Source: Clostridia bacterium
GTDB lineage: Bacteria; Bacillota; Clostridia; Christensenellales; CAG-138
NCBI GenBank assembly: GCA_017509785.1
Contig: JAFWOT010000019.1
Coordinates: 1-47,524 of the forward strand
DNA length: 47,524 nt
Reading direction: 5' to 3'
A program made the translations under genes and the position numbers. Position 1 is the stretch's first letter; the number at the start of each line of letters is the position of its first letter. Below are positions 33,135-41,610 of this stretch, piece by piece. Under the pieces are notes generated by a model that was not told the origin of the DNA, made no database searches, and was given only the letters and a program-made list of their open reading frames with translations.

Positions 33135-35501
33135 ATGTACCGTGTAGTAAAGCGCGACGGAAAGATAGCGGAGTTCGATATAAAGAAGATCAGCGCCGCT
33201 CTTACCAAAGCATTCGACGCCTGCAAGAAGCAGTATCATCCCAGTATAATAGACATGCTCGCTCTCCGCGTCTGCGCGGATTTCGAGGACAAGATCAAGG
33301 ACGACCGGATCGCGGTCGAGGATATCCAGGACAGCGCCGAGAAGGTCCTTTCCGAGGCGGGCTACGCGGACGTCGCCAAGAGCTACATACTCTACCGCAA
33401 GCAGCGTGAGAAGATCAGGAACGTCGGCTCCACCCTGCTCGACTATAAGGATCTTGTGGACAACTACCTCAAGATCAACGATTGGCGCGTCAAGGAGAAC
33501 TCCACCGTCACCTATTCCGTCGGCGGCCTCATACTCTCCAACTCCGGCGCGATCACCGCCAACTACTGGCTCTCCGAGGTCTACGACAAGGAAGTCGCCG
33601 AGGCGCACCGCTCCTGCGACATCCACCTGCACGATCTTTCCATGCTCACCGGCTACTGCGCGGGCTGGAGCCTGAAGCAGCTCATAAAGGAAGGCCTCGG
33701 CGGCGTTCCCGGGAAGATCACCTCCTCCCCCGCCTCGCATCTTTCGACACTCTGCAACCAGATGGTCAACTTCCTCGGCATAATGCAGAACGAGTGGGCG
33801 GGCGCGCAGGCGTTCTCCTCGTTCGATACCTACCTCGCCCCCTTCGTAAAGGTGGATAACCTCACCCAGAAGGAGGTCAAGCAGTGCATCCAGAGCTTCG
33901 TCTACGGCGTGAACACCCCCTCCCGCTGGGGCACGCAGGCGCCCTTCTCCAACATCACCCTTGACTGGGTCTGCCCCAAGGATATGGAGAACCTGCCCGC
34001 GATAGTCGGCGGCCGCGATATGGATTTCACCTACGGCGACTGCAAGAAGGAGATGGACATGGTCAACAAGGCGTTCATCGAGATAATGATCGAGGGCGAC
34101 GCCAACGGCCGCGGCTTCCAGTACCCCATCCCCACCTATTCGATCACCCGCGATTTCGATTGGTCTGATACCGAGAACAACCGGCTCCTCTTCGAAATGA
34201 GCGCGAAGTACGGCACGCCCTATTTCTCCAACTACATCAATTCCGATATGGAGCCCAGCGACGTGCGCTCCATGTGCTGCCGTCTGCGCCTCGACCTTCG
34301 CGAGCTCAGGAAGAAGTCCGGCGGGTTCTTCGGCTCCGGCGAATCGACGGGCTCCGTCGGCGTAGTCACCATCAACATGCCCCGCATAGCGTACCTTGCC
34401 AAGGATGAGCAGGATTTCTATCAGCGGCTCGATCACCTCATGGACGTTGCCGCCCGCTCCTTAAAGACCAAGCGCACCGTCATAACGAAGCTCCTCGACG
34501 CGGGCCTCTACCCCTACACCAAGAGGTATCTCGGCACGTTCGCGAACCACTTCTCCACGATCGGTCTCATCGGCATGAACGAGGTCGGCCTCAACGCCAA
34601 CTGGCTGAGGAAGGATCTCACCCACCCCGAGACCCAGAAGTTCACCGAGGAGGTCCTCAACCACATGCGCGAGCGCCTCTCCGATTACCAGGAGCTCTAC
34701 GGCGATCTCTACAATCTCGAGGCGACCCCCGCGGAGTCGACGACCTACCGCTTCGCCAAGCACGATAAGGAGCAGTACCCCGACATCATCACCGCGAACG
34801 AGAACGGCACCCCCTACTACACCAACTCCTCGCATCTGCCCGTGTGCTACACCGAGGATATCTTCTCCGCTCTCGACATTCAGGATAACCTCCAGACGCT
34901 CTACACCTCCGGCACGGTGTTCCACGCCTTCCTCGGCGAGAAGCTGCCCGACTGGAAGGCCTGCGCGGATCTCGTCCGCAAGATCGCGGAGAACTACCGC
35001 CTGCCCTACTACACGATGAGCCCCACCTATTCCGTCTGCGCGGATCACGGCTACATCAAGGGCGAGCACTTCACCTGCCCCGAGTGCGGCAGGAAGACCG
35101 AGGTCTACTCCCGCATAACAGGCTATTACCGCCCCGTTCAGAACTGGAACGACGGCAAGACCCAGGAGTTCAAGGACCGCCGCACCTACGTCATAGAGAA
35201 CTCGCACCTCACCCACGAGGGCCCGCAGGATCCCGCGGCGGAGTGCGCATGCGATGCGCCCGACGACATGAACGGCGAGAGGCTGATGCTCTTCGTCTCC
35301 GAGACCTGCCCCAACTGCGCGATGGCGGTATCCGTCCTCGATAAGGCGGGCGTGAAGTACGAGAAGCTCATGGCGGACGAGAACCTCGATCTCGTCAACG
35401 AGTACGGCATAAATCAGGCGCCCACGCTCGTCTCCGTCAAGAACGGCACGCATGAAAAGCTGAACGGCGTTTCCGCCATAATCGGCTGGCTGAGGAAATA
35501 A
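33135..35501 (+). CDS. nrdD: Anaerobic ribonucleoside-triphosphate reductase with C-terminal thioredoxin-like domain
   Basis: A 788-residue class III ribonucleotide reductase that makes dNTPs without oxygen. Residues 1-95 are an ATP-cone (YRVVKRDGKIAEFDIKKISA). The catalytic barrel follows, then a zinc site (SVCADHGY...CPECG, near 635-651) and the glycyl radical Gly663 in SRITGYYRPV. Most NrdD proteins end soon after the radical Gly. Here a Cys-containing linker (ECACDAP) leads to a thioredoxin/glutaredoxin-like domain at about 714-788 with CPNC, suggesting a built-in reductant. The ATG at 33135 with AGAAAGGAT upstream is the usual start. It is regulated by two NrdR-like boxes upstream. Confidence 0.95.
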   Translation: MYRVVKRDGKIAEFDIKKISAALTKAFDACKKQYHPSIIDMLALRVCADFEDKIKDDRIAVEDIQDSAEKVLSEAGYADVAKSYILYRKQREKIRNVGSTLLDYKDLVDNYLKINDWRVKENSTVTYSVGGLILSNSGAITANYWLSEVYDKEVAEAHRSCDIHLHDLSMLTGYCAGWSLKQLIKEGLGGVPGKITSSPASHLSTLCNQMVNFLGIMQNEWAGAQAFSSFDTYLAPFVKVDNLTQKEVKQCIQSFVYGVNTPSRWGTQAPFSNITLDWVCPKDMENLPAIVGGRDMDFTYGDCKKEMDMVNKAFIEIMIEGDANGRGFQYPIPTYSITRDFDWSDTENNRLLFEMSAKYGTPYFSNYINSDMEPSDVRSMCCRLRLDLRELRKKSGGFFGSGESTGSVGVVTINMPRIAYLAKDEQDFYQRLDHLMDVAARSLKTKRTVITKLLDAGLYPYTKRYLGTFANHFSTIGLIGMNEVGLNANWLRKDLTHPETQKFTEEVLNHMRERLSDYQELYGDLYNLEATPAESTTYRFAKHDKEQYPDIITANENGTPYYTNSSHLPVCYTEDIFSALDIQDNLQTLYTSGTVFHAFLGEKLPDWKACADLVRKIAENYRLPYYTMSPTYSVCADHGYIKGEHFTCPECGRKTEVYSRITGYYRPVQNWNDGKTQEFKDRRTYVIENSHLTHEGPQDPAAECACDAPDDMNGERLMLFVSETCPNCAMAVSVLDKAGVKYEKLMADENLDLVNEYGINQAPTLVSVKNGTHEKLNGVSAIIGWLRK

Positions 35502-35515
35502 TAAGGCGCTTACCG

Positions 35516-35550
35516 GATCTCCCATTCGAATCGGATGGGAGATCTCTTTT
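35516..35550 (+). terminator. Terminator after nrdD
   Basis: 10-bp stem GATCTCCCAT/ATGGGAGATC (35516-35525 with 35535-35544) followed by TCTTTT. Confidence 0.88.
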
Positions 35551-35561
35551 CACATTTGTCC

Positions 35562-35590
35562 TTGACTTTATGCGCAAAAGCTGATATATT
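35562..35590 (+). promoter_or_regulatory. Promoter of the LRR protein gene
   Basis: TTGACT (35562-35567), 17-bp spacer, TATATT (35585-35590), about 45 nt before the start codon. Confidence 0.75.
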
Positions 35591-35635
35591 AGTGGGCGGA
35601 AATTTGCTCCCACGGAGCATAAAAGGAGATAAAAA

Positions 35636-37981
35636 ATGAAAAAACTTCTCAGTTTCCTCTGTGTCGCCGTGCTTGCCGCGGCGATATTCTGTCTCGTGCC
35701 GATCACGGCTTCGGCATCCGAAGTCACCGGCTCCTGCGGCGACGACGTCACCTACGTCTACGATACCGATACTAAGATCCTCACCATCAGCGGTACGGGG
35801 GCGATGAACAATTATACCTCATCGGGCACCACCCGCAGCCCCTTTTATCAAAATACCACCATCAGGAACAACTGCACGAGCGTCGTTATAGAGGACGGCG
35901 TAACCGTCATCGGCTCGTGGAGTCTTTACTATCTCACGAAGGTCACATCGCTGATGCTGCCCTCCACTCTCACCGCCATCAACGAGGGCGGCTGCAATAA
36001 TCTCAACACGCTGCCTTCCGTTGACCTTCCCGAGGGGCTCGTCACCATCGGCGACAAGGCCTTCCAGAGCTGCAAGAAGCTGACCTCTCTCGTCATTCCC
36101 GGCACTGTGGAAACCATAGGCGCATCCGCGTTCGCGTCCGTCCCCCTGCCCACGGAGCTCGTTATTCCCTCATCCGTAAAAACCATCGGACAGTTTGCCT
36201 TCCAGAGTTGGACTGCGCTGACCTCCCTTACCCTCAACGAGGGGCTTGAAACCATCGGACAGGAGGCCTTCAAGAGTTCCGGCGTGACCGAGGTCACCAT
36301 CCCCGCCTCCGTGACCTCCATGGGCTACAATCCCTTCAACAACTGCAGGAGCCTCACCGCGTACAGCGTGGCCGAGGGCAGCGAATCCTTTGCCGCCTAT
36401 GACGGAGCGCTCTACACCTATGGATACGAGACCCTCCTCTACGGCCCGATGGGGAAGCAGGGCGCTCTCACCGTTAAGGAAGGCTGCAAGACCGTTGGTG
36501 AAAACGCGTTCAACGCCTGCTCCGGCATCACCTCCCTGACTCTCCCCGAAGGGCTCGAGACGATAGGCTCAGCCGCTTTCCAGAGCACCGCGATCACCTC
36601 CGCAGAGCTGCCCGCCACGGTTACGAGCCTTGGCAATTACTCTTTTGCGTACACCGGGCTCACTTCCATCGTGCTGCCCAACTCTCTCAACTCGATAGGT
36701 GACAGCGCTTTTGCCGGCGTTCCTCTCACCTCCATAGAGATCCCCGCATCCGTCACGAGCATCGGCTCCATGATATTCAACTACTGTGAGTCGCTGCAGA
36801 CGGCTGTCGTCAACACCGCCGTCGTTCCGGGGGACAACCTCTTCTACGGCTGCTCTGCGCTCACCTCCGTTACGCTTGCCGAGGGCACTCCCGCATACGG
36901 TGCGGGCGAATTCGCCTATTGCTCGTCGCTTACGGAGCCTCCCATTATCGAAGGCGTGACCGAGATCCCCAATATGCTGTTCACGGGCTGCACCGCCCTC
37001 ACCGGCTTCGAGATCCCGGAGACGGTCACCCGTATAGGCCAGAGCGCTTTCGAGGGCTGTACCTCCCTGACGGGGATATCGATCCCCGCGGGCGTTACCG
37101 TCATCGATTCATCCGCGTTCCGCTGCTGCTCCTCCATCACGGAGCTCATCCTCCCCGAAGGGCTCGAGACCATCGGCATGTACGCGTTTGCCGGTGATTA
37201 TAAGAACTCCGGCTGCTCCTTCACCACGATCGTGCTTCCCGAAGGGCTCACCTCCCTCGGCGGCAATGCATTCGGCCAGTGCACAAGCCTAACTTCCATC
37301 ACCCTCCCCGAAAAAATCGTTCCAATTCCCTCCACGCTGTTCGCCGGCTGCTCCTCGCTTGCGGAAGTCGAGATCATGGGCGATCTTTCTCAGGCGCCCG
37401 GCCAGTACTGCATAATGTCCGGTGCGTTCAATAACTGCACCGCGCTGGAGAGGCTGATACTCCATTGCCCCGCCCCCGACATTAATACTGTCAACAGCTA
37501 CGCCTTCAGCAACACCTACAAGAACATGGAGGTCCATTACCCCAACATATATCCCGAGTGGGCGCAGAACAAGCCCCTTGACGTGAACGGTCAGAAATTC
37601 ATCTACGTTGCAGATCTCGTCGCTACCGGCATCGAGATGACCGGCGTGGAGTTCCGTCAGCGTCAGACCGAGGACGGCAAGCGCGACATCCGCTTTATAG
37701 CGCAGATCACCCCCTATGAGGGCTGCACCGTCACCTACAGGTACGTCGTGTTCGAGTGGGGCGACGAGGGCGACTCCCACGAGCTCCCCTGCCCCAACAC
37801 CTACGCCGTGAACGACGACGGCACGATCGTGTTCACCGCCGTCATAAAGGGCATCAGGCCCGAGTTCTTCGGCCTTGAATTCACAGCGACCGCCTATATC
37901 GAGGTCGAGGGCGAATGGAGCGGCACGCTCGCCTCCAACTCGCTGACCGCAAGCGTCGATTCCCTCGAAAACCAGGATTGA
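35636..37981 (+). CDS. Secreted BspA-like leucine-rich repeat protein
   Basis: A 781-residue protein with a signal peptide (MKKLLSFLCVAVLAAAIFCL, cleavage probably near ASA, residue 27). A domain carrying DTKILTISGTGAM, typical before bacterial LRRs, precedes roughly twenty LRR_5 (BspA-type) repeats of about 23 residues with the pattern LTSLTLPEGLETIGxxAFxx (about 80-630). A C-terminal beta-rich domain (about 655-775) follows. No LPxTG motif, transmembrane anchor, S-layer or dockerin module is seen, so it is probably released or held non-covalently. Such proteins bind host or bacterial surfaces. AAAAGGAG precedes the ATG. Confidence 0.92.
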   Translation: MKKLLSFLCVAVLAAAIFCLVPITASASEVTGSCGDDVTYVYDTDTKILTISGTGAMNNYTSSGTTRSPFYQNTTIRNNCTSVVIEDGVTVIGSWSLYYLTKVTSLMLPSTLTAINEGGCNNLNTLPSVDLPEGLVTIGDKAFQSCKKLTSLVIPGTVETIGASAFASVPLPTELVIPSSVKTIGQFAFQSWTALTSLTLNEGLETIGQEAFKSSGVTEVTIPASVTSMGYNPFNNCRSLTAYSVAEGSESFAAYDGALYTYGYETLLYGPMGKQGALTVKEGCKTVGENAFNACSGITSLTLPEGLETIGSAAFQSTAITSAELPATVTSLGNYSFAYTGLTSIVLPNSLNSIGDSAFAGVPLTSIEIPASVTSIGSMIFNYCESLQTAVVNTAVVPGDNLFYGCSALTSVTLAEGTPAYGAGEFAYCSSLTEPPIIEGVTEIPNMLFTGCTALTGFEIPETVTRIGQSAFEGCTSLTGISIPAGVTVIDSSAFRCCSSITELILPEGLETIGMYAFAGDYKNSGCSFTTIVLPEGLTSLGGNAFGQCTSLTSITLPEKIVPIPSTLFAGCSSLAEVEIMGDLSQAPGQYCIMSGAFNNCTALERLILHCPAPDINTVNSYAFSNTYKNMEVHYPNIYPEWAQNKPLDVNGQKFIYVADLVATGIEMTGVEFRQRQTEDGKRDIRFIAQITPYEGCTVTYRYVVFEWGDEGDSHELPCPNTYAVNDDGTIVFTAVIKGIRPEFFGLEFTATAYIEVEGEWSGTLASNSLTASVDSLENQD

Positions 37982-37997
37982 CCGCAGCGCAAACGAA

Positions 37998-38028
37998 GGG
38001 CCGCCCCACGCCGGGGCGGCCCGTTTTC
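37998..38028 (+). terminator. Terminator after the LRR gene
   Basis: 10-bp GC-rich stem GGGCCGCCCC/GGGGCGGCCC with a 5-nt loop, then GTTTTCG. It sits in the 59-nt gap between the converging LRR and recR genes. Confidence 0.88.
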
Positions 38029-38040
38029 GTATGCGGTATT

Positions 38041-38634
38041 TTAAACCTCTCTCCTGTTTTCCATCGCCTTGAAGAGGGTCATCTCGTCGACGTATTCGAG
38101 GTTCCCGCCGATGGGTATCCCGTGGGCGATGCGGGTGGTCCTCACCCCGAGGGGTCTCAATTGCTTCGCTATATAGGCGGCCGTCGCCTCTCCCTCGACG
38201 TCGGGGTTGGTGGCGAGTATGACCTCCTTGACGCGGCCGTCCTTTACCCTTTCGACGAGCTCCTTTATCCTGATGTCGTCGGGGCCGACGCCGTCCATCG
38301 GCGAGAGGGTCCCGCCGAGCACGTGATAGAGCCCGCGGAACTCGCGCATCCGCTCCATGAAGGAGACGTCGCGCGCTTCCTTCACGACGCAGATGACGCT
38401 CCCGTCGCGCTTCGCGTCGGAGCAGATATCGCAGAGCTCCTCCTCGGTGAAATTCCCGCAGACGGGGCAGTAATGAATGCGCGTGCGCGCTTCCGTCAGG
38501 GCGCTCGCAAGCCCCGCGACCTCCTCCTCCGGGAGGGTCAGTATGTGGTAAGCGAGGCGCTGCGCCGATTTTATCCCTATGCCGGGCAGGCGATTGAGCC
38601 GCGCCGTGAGTATTTCAAGCGATCTCGTGCTCAT
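38041..38634 (-). CDS. recR: Recombination protein RecR
   Basis: A 197-residue RecR of normal length. It has an N-terminal helix-hairpin-helix ([20 protein letters not shown]), a zinc finger ([16 protein letters not shown], about 56-71), a Toprim domain ([37 protein letters not shown]) and a Walker B-like end. RecR works with RecF and RecO in loading RecA at gaps. Its ATG overlaps the ybaB stop (TGATG), the conserved bacterial arrangement; dnaX, the common upstream partner, is not here. Confidence 0.97.
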   Translation of the reverse strand: MSTRSLEILTARLNRLPGIGIKSAQRLAYHILTLPEEEVAGLASALTEARTRIHYCPVCGNFTEEELCDICSDAKRDGSVICVVKEARDVSFMERMREFRGLYHVLGGTLSPMDGVGPDDIRIKELVERVKDGRVKEVILATNPDVEGEATAAYIAKQLRPLGVRTTRIAHGIPIGGNLEYVDEMTLFKAMENRREV

Positions 38635-38966
38635 CAGAAGGGGAGATTCATGCCGCCGGTGACCTTGGCCATCTCGGAATTCATGGTCTCGTCGGCGGCC
38701 GCTATCGCGCCGTTCACCGCGGCGACTATGAGATCCTGAAGCATCTCGATATCGTCGGGATCGACGACCTCGGGCTGTATCTCAACGGACTTTATCTCCT
38801 TGCGGCCGTAGATGACGACCTTCACCGCGCCGCCGCCCGCCGAATACTCGAGCTCCCTGTTGCCGACCTCTTCCTGTATGCGCTGGATATCCTGCTGCAT
38901 CTTCTGCGCGCGCATCATCATCTGCTGCATATTGCCGCCCATGCCGGGGAATCCGCCTTTTGCCAT
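38634..38966 (-). CDS. ybaB: YbaB/EbfC nucleoid-associated protein
   Basis: A 110-residue member of the YbaB/EbfC family with a Met/Gln-rich helix ([20 protein letters not shown]) and the core [40 protein letters not shown]. It is a small DNA-binding dimer almost always encoded upstream of recR. The ATG follows AAGGAGG. The usual preceding dnaX is replaced here by a dockerin gene and a repeat, so the dnaX-ybaB-recR cluster has been split. Confidence 0.95.
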   Translation of the reverse strand: MAKGGFPGMGGNMQQMMMRAQKMQQDIQRIQEEVGNRELEYSAGGGAVKVVIYGRKEIKSVEIQPEVVDPDDIEMLQDLIVAAVNGAIAAADETMNSEMAKVTGGMNLPF

Positions 38967-39002
38967 TTCAATATACCTCCTTGGGGATCAACGTTACTCT
39001 TA

Positions 39003-39031
39003 ATTATATCATCGGGCGGCGGGTTTGTCTA
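39003..39031 (-). promoter_or_regulatory. Promoter of ybaB-recR
   Basis: TAGACA (39031-39026), 17-bp spacer, TATAAT (39008-39003), about 37 nt before the ybaB start. A 20-bp near-palindrome lies immediately upstream (39041-39060). Confidence 0.7.
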
Positions 39032-39040
39032 CTCAAAATG

Positions 39041-39060
39041 TTCAAAAACCGGCTTTTGTA
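39041..39060. repeat. 20-bp direct repeat, copy 1
   Basis: TTCAAAAACCGGCTTTTGTA, nearly palindromic (CAAAA-x-CCGG-x-TTTTG). An exact second copy is at 41495-41514. This one lies 10 bp upstream of the ybaB -35 box. Confidence 0.9.
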
Positions 39061-39106
39061 AAGAAAGAGGCTGTTGCACTGCAATCTTCTTGCATTTGCA
39101 ACAGCC
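39061..39106 (-). terminator. Terminator after the dockerin gene
   Basis: 9-bp stem GGCTGTTGC/GCAACAGCC (39069-39077 with 39098-39106) with a large loop. On the minus strand it is followed by TCTTTCTTT. Confidence 0.75.
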
Positions 39107-39146
39107 CCCTTGTTTTGCTTAATTGCCGGCGTCAGGCCGGTCAGGA

Positions 39147-41372
39147 TCACGCGAACCCCAGGGCGTGGCGCATTATGAGCAGCGCGTCGTTTATGTTGAC
39201 GGAGCCGCTGCCGTCAAAGTCGGCTACGGAAAGGTCAAGCGCGGAGGCCGCGGTCAGGTTCATGGTATAGCGCAGGAGCAGCAGCGCGTCGTTTGCGTTG
39301 ACGGAGCCGCTGCCGTCCACGTCGCCGAGGATGCCCGCATTGCGGTGCGTGATGGCGAAATCCCTGAGCATTGCGCAGTCAAGGCCGGAGTTGACGGTGG
39401 AATCCTTGGTGAACGTGAACGTTGCGGCGTAGGAGCCGTTTGCCTGAGCGGTCATAGTGTATCGGGTCCATGAAGCTCCGGGCTCCCCGTTGATCTCGAT
39501 CGTTTGAGTTTCGTCCTCCGCCGACTTTAACAGCGTTATAGTAAGCTTATCGGTGGATTCGGAATCCACCTTGTAGTCGAAGGAGAAGGTATCCCCCGCC
39601 CTCATCTGGAAGGTGTAGACGAAGAGCCTCGCCTCCGTGCTTTCCCAATACCTGTTCCTTGAAACGGCGGAGCCGATCTCGCCGTAGACGGGCATGAAGC
39701 GCCCGGAGCCGTAGTTATAGGTATCGGTCTCGATCTGGAGCACCTCGTCGGTATCGTACGAGTTGAGCGCGTTGCTCAAGGTATAGCTCCTGTGGAAGGA
39801 ACCGGTGTAGCACACGCTGTCCAATAATACGAGGTCACGGCCCTGATCTATGGAAGAATCCTTTGTGTACACCCACCTGAACGTATAGCAGCCCCTTGAA
39901 GGCGCTGTGAACGTGTAGGTCCTCCAAAGGATGTTATTCCAGCCGGAGAAGCTCGATTGTGCCGTGCCGTTGACATAGAACTTGAGACTGTCGTAGCTCT
40001 CGGTGCTGACGAAATACTGGAAGCTTAAGGTCTCCCCGGCGTCCATGTTGATCATGGTCTCGATCGCGGATTGGGAGCTTTGTCTGCAGCGGTTGTTGGC
40101 GGATACCCAAACGTCGTTTCCGGCGGTATCGCCCGAGGGAACGAAGGCCTCATATCCCGCGGGAGTGTTGTAGATGAGCCCCTCGGAGGAGGTGGTGGAG
40201 GTAAGGTATGCGTAATAGAAATACTCGCGATCCGTGCCCCTTGCGTTAGTGTAGCACTTGAAGTTGTCAAGGCAGACGATGTCGTTCCCGCCGTTGTTCG
40301 ACACGTCCTTTTTGTATTCCCATTTGAGCGTATGCATACCGAAGCCCTCGATCTCCAGGGTATGGGTATGCCAGGAATAATCATCCGTGCCGCTGTACGC
40401 GAATTGCTGTTCACCGTCCAGATAGAACCTGAATTTGTCGTAGTTCTGCTCCGTGCTGTACGCATAATCGAACGAGAAGACCGTTGCCGCGTCGCTGGAC
40501 GGCACGTAGACGTATGCGACGACGTCGGAGGTGGAGTTGGGAACGCCGCCATTGCCGCTGTATATGTAATCCGGATGAGAGCCGGTGGTCTTCTTGATCG
40601 CGAAGGGAAAGTCGCCGGTCCAGTCCAGCTGCCTGATCGCGCCGCTTTCGCCGTTTTTGGAGAGAGCGAAGAGATCCCTGCTCATATCGACGTGCGCCGA
40701 GTAACTGACGTTTGCGATCTTGATGCAGTCCTCGCCGACGTTGCTGCTGCTGTCCTTTACATATTTCCATTCAAAGTAATAGCTTCCGGCCTGGCTGCAG
40801 GTGTAGGTGTATCTCACCCAAGCCGGTGAATCGCCTCCGCCGCTGTTGCCGGAAAGCCCGTTGAGCACAGCCGTGGCAGACCCGTCCTTCACGCTGGAGA
40901 ACGTGAACTTATCGTAATTGGTCTCCGTCTCGAACCAATAATAGAAGCTGAGCGTTTCGTTCTGGACCATGTGGAAGGTCTCCGTACGCAGGTACGCTGT
41001 GGAGCTTGCGCTGCCCGCATTGGTGGACTGCACGCAGGAATACGTGGAGTCTTCGGCCGAGGTCATGTTCGAAAAGCTGTAATCAAAGAACGTGCCCAAG
41101 TCGTTCGCGGCGTCGTTGATGCTGGTCTGCACGCTGAGATCCTTTTCACCCGAAACGGGTTTTTCAGCCTGCTCTTCTCCGCCCTCCGCGGGCTCTTCGA
41201 AACAGGTGCTCCCTATGGAAGCCGCGTTCTTAAGCTGTTCTTTGGTATGGTGCGAGGATATGACGGCTTCCTTTTCAGAAAGGTCCTCTTCGGTCTCCGC
41301 CGAGACGGTAAAGGGTATGAGCGCTGCCGCCATCAATATGGCGAGCGCCAATGCCAATATCTTTGTTTTCAT
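39147..41372 (-). CDS. Secreted dockerin protein with four repeated beta-sandwich modules
   Basis: A 741-residue protein with a signal peptide (to about residue 25). After an acidic spacer come four homologous modules, roughly 135-225, 285-375, 440-522 and 587-675. Each reads ETLSFxYxxxTExxxDKFxF, then a W-x-x-YT strand and a final KDSSxxxGxDxxxLD block. Residues 682-741 are a type I dockerin with two calcium loops (GDVDGSGSVNANDALLLLRY and ADFDGSGSVNINDALLIMRH). It probably assembles on a cohesin scaffold or at the cell surface; no cohesin is in the window. The modules may bind carbohydrate, which is inference. The ATG has AAAGGAGGA upstream. Confidence 0.88.
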   Translation of the reverse strand: MKTKILALALAILMAAALIPFTVSAETEEDLSEKEAVISSHHTKEQLKNAASIGSTCFEEPAEGGEEQAEKPVSGEKDLSVQTSINDAANDLGTFFDYSFSNMTSAEDSTYSCVQSTNAGSASSTAYLRTETFHMVQNETLSFYYWFETETNYDKFTFSSVKDGSATAVLNGLSGNSGGGDSPAWVRYTYTCSQAGSYYFEWKYVKDSSSNVGEDCIKIANVSYSAHVDMSRDLFALSKNGESGAIRQLDWTGDFPFAIKKTTGSHPDYIYSGNGGVPNSTSDVVAYVYVPSSDAATVFSFDYAYSTEQNYDKFRFYLDGEQQFAYSGTDDYSWHTHTLEIEGFGMHTLKWEYKKDVSNNGGNDIVCLDNFKCYTNARGTDREYFYYAYLTSTTSSEGLIYNTPAGYEAFVPSGDTAGNDVWVSANNRCRQSSQSAIETMINMDAGETLSFQYFVSTESYDSLKFYVNGTAQSSFSGWNNILWRTYTFTAPSRGCYTFRWVYTKDSSIDQGRDLVLLDSVCYTGSFHRSYTLSNALNSYDTDEVLQIETDTYNYGSGRFMPVYGEIGSAVSRNRYWESTEARLFVYTFQMRAGDTFSFDYKVDSESTDKLTITLLKSAEDETQTIEINGEPGASWTRYTMTAQANGSYAATFTFTKDSTVNSGLDCAMLRDFAITHRNAGILGDVDGSGSVNANDALLLLRYTMNLTAASALDLSVADFDGSGSVNINDALLIMRHALGFA

Positions 41373-41435
41373 CGGTCTTCCTCCTTTGCGCAACGGGTGG
41401 GATTGGCCCCTCACGGGGCGCGCCGCTCTCGGTTA

Positions 41436-41464
41436 ATTATATCATAACGGGCGGAAGCGGGCAA
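41436..41464 (-). promoter_or_regulatory. Promoter of the dockerin protein gene
   Basis: TTGCCC (41464-41459), 17-bp spacer, TATAAT (41441-41436), about 65 nt before the start codon. Confidence 0.65.
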
Positions 41465-41494
41465 GGAATAGTTTATTAAATGATCGGCGTTTGG

Positions 41495-41514
41495 TTCAAA
41501 AACCGGCTTTTGTA
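41495..41514. repeat. 20-bp direct repeat, copy 2
   Basis: Exact match to 39041-39060. It ends one base before the -35 box of the alaS promoter. Confidence 0.9.
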
Positions 41515-41515
41515 T

Positions 41516-41545
41516 TTGACAAACGCCCCCTGTCTGCTATATAAT
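41516..41545 (+). promoter_or_regulatory. Promoter of the alaS operon
   Basis: TTGACA (41516-41521), 18-bp spacer, TATAAT (41540-41545). The leader to the ATG is about 60 nt, too short for a T-box riboswitch. Confidence 0.8.
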
Positions 41546-41610
41546 GCAGGGTGATTCAATATGCAAAGGCCGGCAGTGCCGCCCGAATAGAAAGGAAAGT
41601 TTCCAACGAT

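Noticed and set aside
41546..41610. T-box riboswitch upstream of alaS
   Set aside because: The leader is only about 60 nt and has no T-box core or specifier stem-loop.
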